A DNA stretch of 64,000 nt. It comes from Psychrobacter sp. I-STPA10. Lineage in GTDB: Bacteria > Pseudomonadota > Gammaproteobacteria > Pseudomonadales > Moraxellaceae. This document shows positions 1-9,798 of the stretch, piece by piece. The stretch is taken from assembly GCF_021012795.1 (NCBI RefSeq), contig NZ_VFYU01000012.1:1-64000 (forward strand). The letters run 5' to 3'. The notes below the pieces were generated by a model, which was not told where the DNA came from, did not search any database, and saw only the letters and a program-made list of their open reading frames with translations. Position 1 is the stretch's first letter, and the number at the start of each line of letters is the position of its first letter. Both the position numbers and the translations under genes were made by a program.

Positions 1-173
1 GGCTAGGGAGGGCTGAAGCTATGGTAATTTATTAAAAATATCCACAGCATACTTTTTGAAACACCACCAAAAATAATAATTAAACTAAAATGTAAATATA
101 AATAATTAGCAGATATACTATTCAAACAATAAATCTTACTCACCAACCTTACCATTCACATCAAAGATTGATT

Positions 174-2597
174 ATGTTTATTACCATTCCACGCCCATCT
201 TTTCGACATATCTTAACTCATTACCTGCTATCTTTGATTATCATCTTAACAGCAATAACCACTATTGCCCTTATACCTACAAGCAGTTATGCAAGCATTG
301 ATGATCATACACTGCAAACTATAACCATTAATGATATGAATGCATCTCACCCCAACCAACTTCAATTACAACCTGATCAAAGCTATTATCAATTAATAGA
401 TACCAATGGAAATATTCTACAAGATGAGTTATATAAAGTTTTAGCTTTCCCTGATGGACGTATCCTTGCCAAACGTGATGGATATTGGGGTGTGATTGAT
501 ACAACTGGTAAGCTTATTTTTGATTTCAATTATGATGATATTACTCTATTTGCTAACGACACATACTTACTTGGCAAATATGAGGGTGCAATCTATCAAA
601 CTGCTGTGGTAAAAGACAATGATAATTGGATTTATCCAAATACTAAAAATTTTGCAGTTGATACCACCATTTCACATCTACACAGTGACCAAACCCACCA
701 TATTGGCTATTTTGTTATCAACAAAAATGATAAGACTGGATTAATCAGCGATCAAAAACAAATGTTACTTCCCCCTGTCTATGATGAGCTTACATTGCTG
801 AATGTAGATGCAAATGAACGCTTATTTCTACGGGTTAAACAAGGAGACAAAATAGGACTAATAGATCAAAATCAGACGATTATAGTACCTTTTGCAAAAC
901 TACAGTCTATTGATAAATTTAATTTTAAAGATGATGAAACTATTTTCAAGATAGAAAAATACGCCCATTTCTTCAATGTGGATGGTTATCTTCCTGATGA
1001 TATTTGTGATAAACATAATGAATTTTCTGAAACATTAATCAATGCAAATGGTCAGACTCTACTTGTCTCCAGCACACCAACTAAAAGTTTAAATGGTAAT
1101 TTATTCCAATACTCAAAACTTAGTGATCAGAAAAATAACGAATATAATAAATTTGGCATTATAAATTCTAAGGCAGAAGTAGTATTGCCAGCCAAATATG
1201 AGCAAATTCAGAGTTTTTCGGGCTCAGCTCTGCTGGCTTTATCCAATCAAAAAATAGGCATTATTACTCTAACAGCATCTGGTGAATTAAGCATTGCAAC
1301 ATATTATGACAGCTTAAAGCCCCTACCTATTATTGACCCAACATTGACACAGCAGCTTGTGCACAATCAATCACAAAACCGTAATAATTTTCATCCCCTG
1401 CTAACCAGCACCCGTTACTTAGACACTCCTATTACCCACCAAATTGAATATCCTCATGATTATCAGCTATTTATTGCTCAGATTGAAGATAAATATGGGT
1501 TAGTTGATTCTCAAAATAATGTTTTGATACCTTTTATCTATGACTCTATCAGCCATACCGAAGGCGACTTATTATTGGTTGAACAGCAACAAAAATATGG
1601 TTTATTAACCCCCCAAAATAAGGCTATCACCGATATTGTTTATGATGATATTGCTGTGTTAAACCTGTACCAAAAAGGCAGTTATTATTTACTGACCAAA
1701 GGCAAACAACAAGGCATTATCAATGCAGAAGGTAAACAGCTTTTTCCACTTTCTGACTTACGCTTTATCAAACCACCAATGAATCATATATTTGATTTAG
1801 CCATCATCGAAAAGCAAGGCAAATATGGTTGGTTAAATGAAGAGATGACCGCCATTGCTGTTGCACCTATTTATGAAGACATTATCGAACCTATGGAGAT
1901 TGAATCCATGGATGAGGGCTTATATAAAGTACAAAAAGATGGAGAGATAATGTTGATTACCGCATCTGGTAACATAACACATCGTCATTTAGAGCAGTAT
2001 GCCGCAGTGGTAGGAATATATAAATCAGATAACCTACGCATATTTGATAAAAATGACAATCAAGGCATATTAGGGGCAGATAATACCATCATTATACCAA
2101 TGCTTTATGAGGATATTTATCCCATCTACTATGAAAACACAGCAGATGACCTTTTAGACAATAATTCTAATAAAAGTATCAAACCAATTAAGTTTTATAT
2201 GGTGACAAAGCAAGGTAAATATGGTCTTCTCAATGAAGCTGGACAAACGCTTATTGCGCCACTCTATGCCAAAATGAAGCCATATAATGATGCGACAAGA
2301 TTTATTGTCGCTCAACCCACAGCAACCATATTATCAACACCACCCAACTCAGATCAGCCCACAGCAGGAATACAAAATATAGACACCACCCTAAAATACG
2401 GGGTAATAGATGCAACGGGTAAAGTTCTCTTAGATTTTGAATATGAAAAAATCTTTTATAATACCGTTCAGTCAAATAATCAGTTATATCTTTTTAAGCC
2501 TGATAATGATCGTATTGATGTAATCAACAAAGACCTAAAAATTATTGATTCTATAAGTCATAAAGAATTTGCAGAACAATTTAGTGATTACTTATAA
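174..2597 (+). CDS. Secreted WG-repeat protein
   Basis: A large protein of about 807 residues with an N-terminal signal peptide: a basic start, a hydrophobic stretch around LLSLIIILTAITTIAL, and a likely cleavage site after SSYA. The rest is built from many WG-type beta repeats, seen as recurring KYGL-(I/V)-(D/N)-x(4-6)-(L/I)-x(3)-YD/YE patterns, for example KYGLVDSQNNVLIPFIYD and KYGLLNEAGQTLIAP. WG repeats are probable ligand- or protein-binding surfaces and no catalytic site is visible. The open frame begins at a TTG at 168, but the in-frame ATG at 174 gives a normal signal peptide, so I chose it; no strong ribosome binding site is seen for either. A smaller WG-repeat protein lies at 40992-41999. 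Periplasmic or surface location is inferred; the substrate is unknown. Confidence 0.8.
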   Translation: MFITIPRPSFRHILTHYLLSLIIILTAITTIALIPTSSYASIDDHTLQTITINDMNASHPNQLQLQPDQSYYQLIDTNGNILQDELYKVLAFPDGRILAKRDGYWGVIDTTGKLIFDFNYDDITLFANDTYLLGKYEGAIYQTAVVKDNDNWIYPNTKNFAVDTTISHLHSDQTHHIGYFVINKNDKTGLISDQKQMLLPPVYDELTLLNVDANERLFLRVKQGDKIGLIDQNQTIIVPFAKLQSIDKFNFKDDETIFKIEKYAHFFNVDGYLPDDICDKHNEFSETLINANGQTLLVSSTPTKSLNGNLFQYSKLSDQKNNEYNKFGIINSKAEVVLPAKYEQIQSFSGSALLALSNQKIGIITLTASGELSIATYYDSLKPLPIIDPTLTQQLVHNQSQNRNNFHPLLTSTRYLDTPITHQIEYPHDYQLFIAQIEDKYGLVDSQNNVLIPFIYDSISHTEGDLLLVEQQQKYGLLTPQNKAITDIVYDDIAVLNLYQKGSYYLLTKGKQQGIINAEGKQLFPLSDLRFIKPPMNHIFDLAIIEKQGKYGWLNEEMTAIAVAPIYEDIIEPMEIESMDEGLYKVQKDGEIMLITASGNITHRHLEQYAAVVGIYKSDNLRIFDKNDNQGILGADNTIIIPMLYEDIYPIYYENTADDLLDNNSNKSIKPIKFYMVTKQGKYGLLNEAGQTLIAPLYAKMKPYNDATRFIVAQPTATILSTPPNSDQPTAGIQNIDTTLKYGVIDATGKVLLDFEYEKIFYNTVQSNNQLYLFKPDNDRIDVINKDLKIIDSISHKEFAEQFSDYL

Positions 2598-2710
2598 CAG
2601 TATGTATGTGATTTTTAACAATCAACCTATAAAACAACAAGCCAAGCAGATTTGATACAGATAGGTCATTTTAGAAAATAGTATGATGACTACTGGAGTA
2701 TTACAACCAC

Positions 2711-2760
2711 AAAAAAACCAGATAGCAACATTCACTATCTGGCACTATCTGGTTTTTTAT
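2711..2760. terminator. Bidirectional rho-independent terminator
   Basis: An A-run followed by CCAGATAG is complemented downstream by CTATCTGG followed by TTTTTT, so the hairpin can end transcripts from either side. It lies between the convergent WG-repeat gene and the DEAD-box helicase gene. The right arm CTATCTGG occurs twice (2735-2742 and 2745-2752), which allows two alternative stems. Confidence 0.8.
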
Positions 2761-2811
2761 AATTAACAACAAAAACTGGTTAAAACTTATTAACCATGCT
2801 GCCTACAATTG

Positions 2812-4407
2812 CTAGCCACGGCGTGGCGCACGGTTACCATCGTTTGAACGAGATGCTGCACTGCGACGCTGACCTGTCGGCTTACCTGAGTAACGCTTAC
2901 CGCCACCATTATTGCCATTTGCTTCACCACCACTACGCTGTGAACGACCTTGCCCACCGCCATTACTACTACCAGCAGACTTACCACGGTAGCCGCCACG
3001 TTTCTCGCCTTGTTTTTCACCACTGCCTTCGCCAAAGCGTCCACGTCCACCACCATTGCCAGCAGATTTGCCACGGCTATCTGAGCGACCTTCAGAGCTA
3101 CGACCACGATAACCGCCACCGCCGTTACTATTACTACGTCCTCTTCCGTTGGCATTACCACCACGACCTCGGTTGCCACCACGTCCACGCTTGCTACCAC
3201 TACCCACTCTTAAATCTTTGGTATTTTTCTTTGGCTCCATACCTTCCACTTCAGCAACCATCATATGTCGTTTTAGATAGCGATTAATGGCATCTAATTG
3301 TGGACGATCATCAATGCTACATAGGTTAATGGCAATACCTGTACGACCAGCTCGACCACTACGACCAATGCGATGCACATAATCTTCTACTTGACGGGGC
3401 AAGTCATAGTTAAATACATGGGTAATACCACTGACATCAATACCACGTGCCGCCACATCGGTAGCAACCAAAATATTAATCTTACCCGCTTTGACATCAT
3501 TAATAATGCGAGTACGTTTGTTTTGTGGCAAATCGCCATGTAAAAAGCGTGCTTTATGACCTGCTTCTACCAAACTTTTTGCCAGCGTTTCACAGCTACG
3601 TTTGGTCGCTGCAAACACAATGGCTTGATTGACTTCAGGATCACTTAATAAGTTATCAAGTAGTCTGTTTTTATGATTAAAATCATCACAATAATAAGCC
3701 GTTTCATCAATATGTGCAGATTCTACTTTAATCGCAATACGCTCAGGATTTTTGGTAAAGCTCTCTGCGATTTTGCCAACAGGACCATCCCAAGTTGCTG
3801 AAGACATAATCGTCTGACGACTATCAGGCGCGGCTTTCATGATTTTTTCAATATCATCAGCAAAACCCATATCCAGCATACGGTCAGCTTCATCAAGGAT
3901 TAAAATATCCAGCTCTGATAAATCAATACGCTCTGATTTCATGTGGTCAATAAAACGACCGGGTGTAGCAATAATAATCTGCACCCCTTTTTTAAGCGCA
4001 CGTATCTGTCCACCATAAGGTGCGCCGCCCACTAAAGGTACACTAAAAATATTGCGAGTTTTTGAGCTGTATTGGCGCACGCTATCGCTCACCTGATTGG
4101 CAAGCTCACGAGTTGGCGTTAAAATCACCGTATGAATGACTTTATTGCTAGACTTATCACGAATGATTTTATCTAATACAGGTAATACAAATGCTGCGGT
4201 TTTACCACTACCTGTTTGTGCTGATAATAATAAATCGCGCCCTGCCAATGCTGGTGGGATAGCTTGTGCTTGAATGGGGGTTGGTGAATCATAGCCACTG
4301 GCAGTAAGGGCATCTAGTAATTCAGTAGACAATTCAAGGTCAACAAAGCTTAAATCTTCATCAGCTTTAATAATAGGGGCATTGTTTGTGGTGGTGTTAT
4401 CTGTCAT
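2812..4407 (-). CDS. DEAD-box ATP-dependent RNA helicase (RhlE/DeaD-like) with RG-rich tail
   Basis: RNA-dependent ATPase expected to remodel RNA duplexes in ribosome assembly or mRNA decay. The motifs appear in order: Q-motif region TPIQAQAIP, motif I AQTGSGKT, Ia PTRELANQ, motif II DEAD, motif III SAT, and in the second RecA domain ARGIDV and HRIGRSGRAGRTG. The last ~130 residues are a low-complexity Arg/Gly/Asn/Ser tail rich in RGG and GRG, typical of RNA-binding tails in cold-adapted helicases. The frame is open back to 4458, but the ATG at 4407 (MTDNTTTNN) has AAGGA just upstream and starts the conserved part, so I placed the start there. The GC- and repeat-rich tail produces a spurious overlapping frame on the other strand. 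RhlE versus DeaD/SrmB assignment is uncertain. Confidence 0.93.
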   Translation of the reverse strand: MTDNTTTNNAPIIKADEDLSFVDLELSTELLDALTASGYDSPTPIQAQAIPPALAGRDLLLSAQTGSGKTAAFVLPVLDKIIRDKSSNKVIHTVILTPTRELANQVSDSVRQYSSKTRNIFSVPLVGGAPYGGQIRALKKGVQIIIATPGRFIDHMKSERIDLSELDILILDEADRMLDMGFADDIEKIMKAAPDSRQTIMSSATWDGPVGKIAESFTKNPERIAIKVESAHIDETAYYCDDFNHKNRLLDNLLSDPEVNQAIVFAATKRSCETLAKSLVEAGHKARFLHGDLPQNKRTRIINDVKAGKINILVATDVAARGIDVSGITHVFNYDLPRQVEDYVHRIGRSGRAGRTGIAINLCSIDDRPQLDAINRYLKRHMMVAEVEGMEPKKNTKDLRVGSGSKRGRGGNRGRGGNANGRGRSNSNGGGGYRGRSSEGRSDSRGKSAGNGGGRGRFGEGSGEKQGEKRGGYRGKSAGSSNGGGQGRSQRSGGEANGNNGGGKRYSGKPTGQRRSAASRSNDGNRAPRRG

Positions 4408-5086
4408 GGGTTGTCCTTTGGAAAAATATAGACATATAAAATCATACGCTGCTGGCACGCAGTTTTGATATGTCAGTAGTTTTAAGAAATAATTAATGAT
4501 TTAATTAAAGGCACAACACAGATAAGCGGCTGGCTATCACACATCCTATGTGAAGGGCGGAGCCGTATTTTGGTGGTTGTTACCGTGAGTCGCTGGCAGC
4601 AAAAAAGTCATTTTAGGCTGTCTCAGCTCAAAATCATCGGCAACAATTTGAATAGGTGTCTACTCCAGACGTCAATTGCAGGCGATGTTATCAATCAGCA
4701 AGGTGGCGGATTATAACACAAGTAACAAAAATAACCTAATTGTATTTCTTTTGGGGATACAACTACTTTATTACTTTCATGTAAAAATTGGCAAAATTTG
4801 CCTAATGAAGCGTCTATAAACTGGTTAATATCCCACCTTGATAAATAAGCTACCAGCGTTTATTGTCTTGACTCAGTCACTGTTTATTAAAATCAGTATC
4901 GCAATTTTTCCTATGAAGATAAATATTCAACAGATCCTAAAATACTTTTACTCACTCAGCGGCACAATGCTATCTTTTTATCAAAATCGCAACTATTTAA
5001 CTAACACTTTGTATAAAAAAACTCCAAGTTTTCAAGGCTTGGAGTTCTCTGTAACATTATTGTCTCAGAATTACAATCTATTCAAA
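4408..5086. other. Intergenic stretch: long leader of the helicase gene plus degenerate sequence
   Basis: About 680 bases without a convincing gene. The part nearest the helicase (roughly 4450-4720) is more GC-rich than its surroundings and would form a 5' leader of up to about 300 nt on the minus strand. Long structured leaders are known for DEAD-box helicase mRNAs such as deaD in other bacteria, so autoregulation is possible but not shown. The part at 4940-4980 carries a near-copy of the 3' end of the hypothetical gene at 6571. A 109-codon open frame on the plus strand here has no coding look or start signal. Confidence 0.5.
5014..5046 (-). terminator. Rho-independent terminator of the fasciclin lipoprotein gene
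   Basis: On the minus strand the stem AACTCCAAG / CTTGGAGTT (5038-5046 and 5020-5028) is followed by a T-run (5014-5020). It sits about 40 bases after the stop codon of the lipoprotein gene. Confidence 0.85.
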
Positions 5087-6187
5087 CTAAAATTTATTAG
5101 TTATCTGAATTACACCATCTTTAGCAATAATATTTGGTGCAACGATTATATCTTGTATATCAGTTAATTGTCCCGAGAATTTAGCATCAGCTTGAATTAC
5201 AGGCTGGATAAGTTTAGGTAAGCTTCCTAGTACTAATGGCAATGAATAAGCTTCTTTATTACAGCTACCATCTTTGTATAATGGTTTAGTAAGGAAAGTG
5301 CTATATTGTTCTTGAAGTGCTTTGCATTTTGCATTGGTAGCAGTATTATTAGGAATTAGATAAGTGTAACCATTATCGGATTTAGTTTCCGCAAAATCAC
5401 TGAGTGATTTTTTATTAGCATCTGCTTCTATTCCAGCTTTACTGATGGCATCAAACTCACTTACTTGTGGTATCTTCGCTAATACTTCATCTGCTGTCAT
5501 TGTTGGTGGAATCAATGCCTGATCAATCACATGCACATAACCATTTTTGATTTCTAGATCAAGTTTAGACATATCCACTTTTGCTTGAGTCTCAGAATCT
5601 GCTTTTGCCATATTCGCCAACTGAATCGCCTGACTTGGAACAATATAATCATTACCTGATTTAGTAACAAATAATGGTGCACCATTTAAGGTTTTCAAGT
5701 TGGTATCTAGTTTATTAACCACATCAGCAGAACCAAGTTTTTCTGTCAATACATGGTATTTTAATAGTGAGCCAAGTAGTTCTTTATTAGCCACTAGATC
5801 ATATGCATCTACTTTGCCACTCTTATCCAGGTCTGTCAGTAGACCGAGTTTATCTAAAATAGCTACTGTTTTATTAATAGCTTCATCAGTAGGTGCCAGC
5901 ACAGTGACTGAAGGCATGGCTTCAATCTCTTGTAGTAAGTCTTGCTTATCTGTACCTGCAACAACTTGTAAACCTTGTGAGAATAAGGTAAGTTGCTGGT
6001 CTTGTAATACCGCAGTCAATGCCTTAGCATCTTTATTAGGCTCTTCTTTATCTTTATCTTTGTCTTGATCAGTATGAGTATTATTGTCCTGAGTAACTGT
6101 ATAGTGTTTGTCATCATCATCATGACAAGCTGTTAGTAGTAAAGTGGCTGAGATTGCTAATGCCAATGCTTTCAACTGAATTTTCAT
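5087..6187 (-). CDS. Fasciclin (FAS1) domain lipoprotein
   Basis: A 366-residue protein with a lipoprotein signal: MKIQLKALALAISATLLLTAC, where LLTAC is the lipobox and Cys21 the expected acylated residue. After a short Asp/Lys-rich linker (about residues 23-52) there is one full FAS1 domain (about 55-235), with the family hallmarks VTVLAPTDEA, LLKYHVL and NGYVHVIDQALIPP. A second, shorter and degenerate FAS1-like segment follows (about 240-366, with YTYLIPNNTA aligned to the first hallmark). FAS1 domains mediate adhesion or protein contacts, so a surface or periplasmic adhesion role is inferred. The start has GGAG seven bases upstream. It ends at its own terminator and looks monocistronic. 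It lies between two near-copies of the 3' end of the next gene, which hints that it was inserted. Confidence 0.85.
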   Translation of the reverse strand: MKIQLKALALAISATLLLTACHDDDDKHYTVTQDNNTHTDQDKDKDKEEPNKDAKALTAVLQDQQLTLFSQGLQVVAGTDKQDLLQEIEAMPSVTVLAPTDEAINKTVAILDKLGLLTDLDKSGKVDAYDLVANKELLGSLLKYHVLTEKLGSADVVNKLDTNLKTLNGAPLFVTKSGNDYIVPSQAIQLANMAKADSETQAKVDMSKLDLEIKNGYVHVIDQALIPPTMTADEVLAKIPQVSEFDAISKAGIEADANKKSLSDFAETKSDNGYTYLIPNNTATNAKCKALQEQYSTFLTKPLYKDGSCNKEAYSLPLVLGSLPKLIQPVIQADAKFSGQLTDIQDIIVAPNIIAKDGVIQITNKF

Positions 6188-6570
6188 AGTTTTACTCCAT
6201 TAAAATTAAAACTTGCGACGGTGTGATAGTCCATTCAAGCCATATAAAACCATCAATAGAATAATATCTAAACCACCATAAACATTATGGTATGGTGTTG
6301 GTTTATCTTCATCCTATAGATTTTAATTAGGTCTTAATGACTTAAAGAAACATTCAACTAAAAATGTAACGGCGTTAAAATTAACATACTTTTCTTATAA
6401 AAGCCAAGTAATTGATAATGAAAATTCATATCATTTATATTTAGTAAATAAAATTAGCATTTTTAAACAGTAAATTAAAAATAATTCTATTGAAATTTAT
6501 TCTATTAGTAAGTTTTTTTAATTATCCTCTATTAAAATTTAAACTAATAATCGGATCATCACAAACACTT
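6188..6570. other. AT-rich intergenic region upstream of the fasciclin gene
   Basis: About 380 bases with no coding region I can support. It must hold the promoter of the fasciclin lipoprotein gene (minus strand), but I do not see a clear -35/-10 pair. No terminator is evident for the upstream hypothetical gene that ends at 6571. A plus-strand open frame at 6490-6681 overlaps that gene and has no supporting signal. Confidence 0.4.
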
Positions 6571-7095
6571 TTACTCACTCAGTGGCACAATTCTATCTTT
6601 TTGCCCACCTACTACACTGGCATTGATGTGGCTGCCATAACCTTCAGGGTTATCTTGCAAATAGGCTGTCATTGCTTGTAACACCTGTGTATCACCACTA
6701 GCAATAATGCGTTGCTTTATCACCTCTACTGGTGGTAGTGGTAAGTTTTTAAGCAATGCCAAACATTGCCTAGCGTCACCATGCTCGACCACCAAAGCTA
6801 TCAGACGGCGGGCATCTATCGGCAAATCAGCAGTGCTTTGTGCCATCAGTACCAAATGATATGCAGCCGTGGCATCGTTATCTTCTCTGATGCGCTGCTC
6901 GATGGCTTTGTAAGTTGCTGCCGTTGCGCCACCTGCCACATTGACTAGATGAATACACCTTAAAGCGGAATTGGGCTGATTATTGGCAATCGTGAGAATC
7001 TCAGTAGATTGTTGTAATAAATACTGACGTTTTTTCTCTACATTCTCTGTTATAGACACAGGTTGTTGTCTGCTTTCTACATTATTCATAAACAT
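6571..7095 (-). CDS. Hypothetical protein, 174 aa, helical
   Basis: I do not recognise this family. The protein is predicted soluble, without signal peptide or membrane segment. Its composition is helix-rich, and it has a run of short helical units (RRLIALVVEHGDARQCLALL, VIKQRIIASGDTQVLQAM) reminiscent of HEAT- or leucine-rich-variant repeats, as in proteins scored for leftover damaged repeats. The start may be at 7095 (MFMNN) or at the second Met at 7089; neither has a strong ribosome binding site. It is downstream of grxD on the same strand, but a terminator separates them, so it is probably transcribed alone. Its last ~35 bases recur as an imperfect copy near 4945-4980. Confidence 0.6.
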   Translation of the reverse strand: MFMNNVESRQQPVSITENVEKKRQYLLQQSTEILTIANNQPNSALRCIHLVNVAGGATAATYKAIEQRIREDNDATAAYHLVLMAQSTADLPIDARRLIALVVEHGDARQCLALLKNLPLPPVEVIKQRIIASGDTQVLQAMTAYLQDNPEGYGSHINASVVGGQKDRIVPLSE

Positions 7096-7214
7096 TCACT
7101 TATATTAATTGACGATCATCTGTTGCAAATATTGCAAAAAGAAAGATTGGCGCACAATAAATGAGCACCTTTAAGAATAAGACCAATAAAAAAAATCACT
7201 AAAAAAACTAAGCA

Positions 7215-7248
7215 ATAAAAAATCCAAGTAATGGCACATTACTTGGAT
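7215..7248 (-). terminator. Rho-independent terminator of grxD
   Basis: A perfect 12-bp stem, ATCCAAGTAATG / CATTACTTGGAT (7222-7233 and 7237-7248) with a 3-base loop, is followed on the minus strand by a T-run. It lies about 70 bases after the grxD stop codon. Confidence 0.88.
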
Positions 7249-7317
7249 TCGAAATTTGAATTCAAAAGATATAACAATATAAATAATGCCACACCATCAC
7301 TCAAACAGCTATTGCTA

Positions 7318-7665
7318 TTAAGGTGCAGGACTAAATTCTTCAACCAATGGTTTTAGCTCACCAGATTGGTACATTTGTAGAATAATATCTGAACCACCCA
7401 TCAGCTCGCCATTAATCCAAAGCTGTGGAAACGTAGGCCAGTTGGCAATTTTTGGTAGGGTTGCACGAATCTCAGGATTTTCTAAGATATTGACAAAAGC
7501 AAATGGACGACCTATTTGGGTTAACACTTCGATTGCCTTAGCAGAAAAACCACATTGTGGAAATTGTGGGGTGCCTTTCATATATAGCAATACTTTGTTT
7601 TCTTCGATTTGCTGGCGGATAAGTTGCTCGATGTCATTGCTGGTGTTGTTGTCTTGCTCGCTCAT
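7318..7665 (-). CDS. grxD: Monothiol glutaredoxin Grx4
   Basis: A 115-residue protein of the usual Grx4/GrxD length. The monothiol active site CGFS is at residues 38-41, inside the family signature KGTPQFPQCGFSAKA. The glutathione-binding segment WPTFPQLWINGELMGGSDI follows. Members of this family bind a bridging [2Fe-2S] cluster with glutathione and a BolA partner and take part in Fe-S delivery in the cytoplasm. The start is supported by AAGGAG seven bases upstream. It is followed by a strong terminator and appears to be a single-gene unit; upstream lies a MITE-like repeat and then ispF. Confidence 0.96.
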   Translation of the reverse strand: MSEQDNNTSNDIEQLIRQQIEENKVLLYMKGTPQFPQCGFSAKAIEVLTQIGRPFAFVNILENPEIRATLPKIANWPTFPQLWINGELMGGSDIILQMYQSGELKPLVEEFSPAP

Positions 7666-7769
7666 AGTGACTCCTTAAAATTAATCTATCTATTTTTATA
7701 ATCTATGGGGGAAGGCTTAAAAAAAACAACCCCCATCAACTAAATTATTTAGTCGCTCTTTGCCTAAAT

Positions 7770-7945
7770 CTTAGAACCTGTATTCATAATCCAAAATCAG
7801 GGGAATTTTAAACTAAAATTGCGTAATACAAGGCAAATTTGGGGGCAAATAGTCACTCTATTTACCCCAAAATTTAACGCCGTAGTACGTCTATTTTAGG
7901 CAAAAAGCCACCACACCATTATGGGTTGTGAATACAGGTTCTTAG
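7770..7945. repeat. MITE-like palindromic element with 23-bp terminal inverted repeats
   Basis: The left end (7770-7792) and right end (7923-7945) are inverted copies built on AGAACCTGTATTCA, with about three mismatches in 23 bases. The interior is also an imperfect palindrome: CTAAAATTGCGTAATACAAG near 7812 pairs with the reverse complement of the segment ending CTATTTTAG near 7897, and AAATTTGGGGGCAAATAG pairs with CTATTTACCCCAAAATTT around a short centre. There is no coding capacity. The structure is that of a non-autonomous hairpin-forming element; it sits between grxD and ispF and spares both genes. Confidence 0.75.
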
Positions 7946-7974
7946 CACACGTTTGTTCTCTCATTAAATACCAC

Positions 7975-8508
7975 TTAATGAGTATTTGTATCATTGCTCT
8001 TATCATCATGACGTAGCAATAGCACCACGGCCGTTGCCATGATGCCCTCTTTGCGACCTGTAAAACCTAATTTTTCACTGGTGGTCGCTTTAATGCTAAT
8101 GTTGCTGACCTCTGTTTGTAAGTCTGCGGCAATATTCTCACACATGGCCAAACTATAAGGGGTAATTTTGGGACGCTCGCACATCACCGTAATATCTACA
8201 TTACCAAGCTTATAGCCAGCCTGTGTAACCAGTGAATAAACGTGACGTAATAAGATACGTGAATCTATGCCTGCATTGGCATCATCGCTATCAGGAAAAT
8301 GCTGACCAATATCCCCCATTGCCAATGCACCAAGCAGCGCATCACACAATGCATGTATCACCACATCACCATCTGAATGTGCCAATAAACTATGGGTGTG
8401 CTCAATTGGCACACCTGCCAAGACAACAAACTGCTGTGCCTCTCCATTATTATGAAAAGCATGCACATCTATACCTTGTCCAATCTTAATCATGCCAGCT
8501 TTTATCAT
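7975..8508 (-). CDS. ispF: 2-C-methyl-D-erythritol 2,4-cyclodiphosphate synthase
   Basis: IspF converts CDP-methylerythritol 2-phosphate to the cyclic 2,4-diphosphate with release of CMP in the non-mevalonate isoprenoid pathway. The metal ligands are visible as D14 and H16 in GIDVHAF and H52 in the helix after LLAHSDGD. The second signature TSEKLGFTGRKEG lies near the C terminus. The length of 177 residues is slightly above the usual ~160 because of short extra ends. The frame is open to 8637, but ATG 8508 has GGAG eight bases upstream; ATG 8493, immediately before KIGQGIDVH, is an alternative. It is divergent from mnmA, separated by 73 bases that hold a GGGTAA/TTACCC hairpin. Confidence 0.95.
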   Translation of the reverse strand: MIKAGMIKIGQGIDVHAFHNNGEAQQFVVLAGVPIEHTHSLLAHSDGDVVIHALCDALLGALAMGDIGQHFPDSDDANAGIDSRILLRHVYSLVTQAGYKLGNVDITVMCERPKITPYSLAMCENIAADLQTEVSNISIKATTSEKLGFTGRKEGIMATAVVLLLRHDDKSNDTNTH

Positions 8509-8542
8509 TTTATCTCCATCAATGTTATAATAAGGGTAATGA

Positions 8543-9787
<1,245 letters not shown>

Positions 9788-9798
9788 AACAGCCTATT

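Noticed and set aside
2796..3287. 163-codon plus-strand open frame rich in His and Tyr, and a 136-codon Val/Ala-rich minus-strand frame over the same place
   Set aside because: Both are shadows of the low-complexity RG-rich tail of the DEAD-box helicase; composition is biased and no start signals are present.
5700..6068. 122-codon open frame opposite the fasciclin gene
   Set aside because: Lies fully inside a well-supported lipoprotein gene and has Ser/Leu-rich shadow composition.
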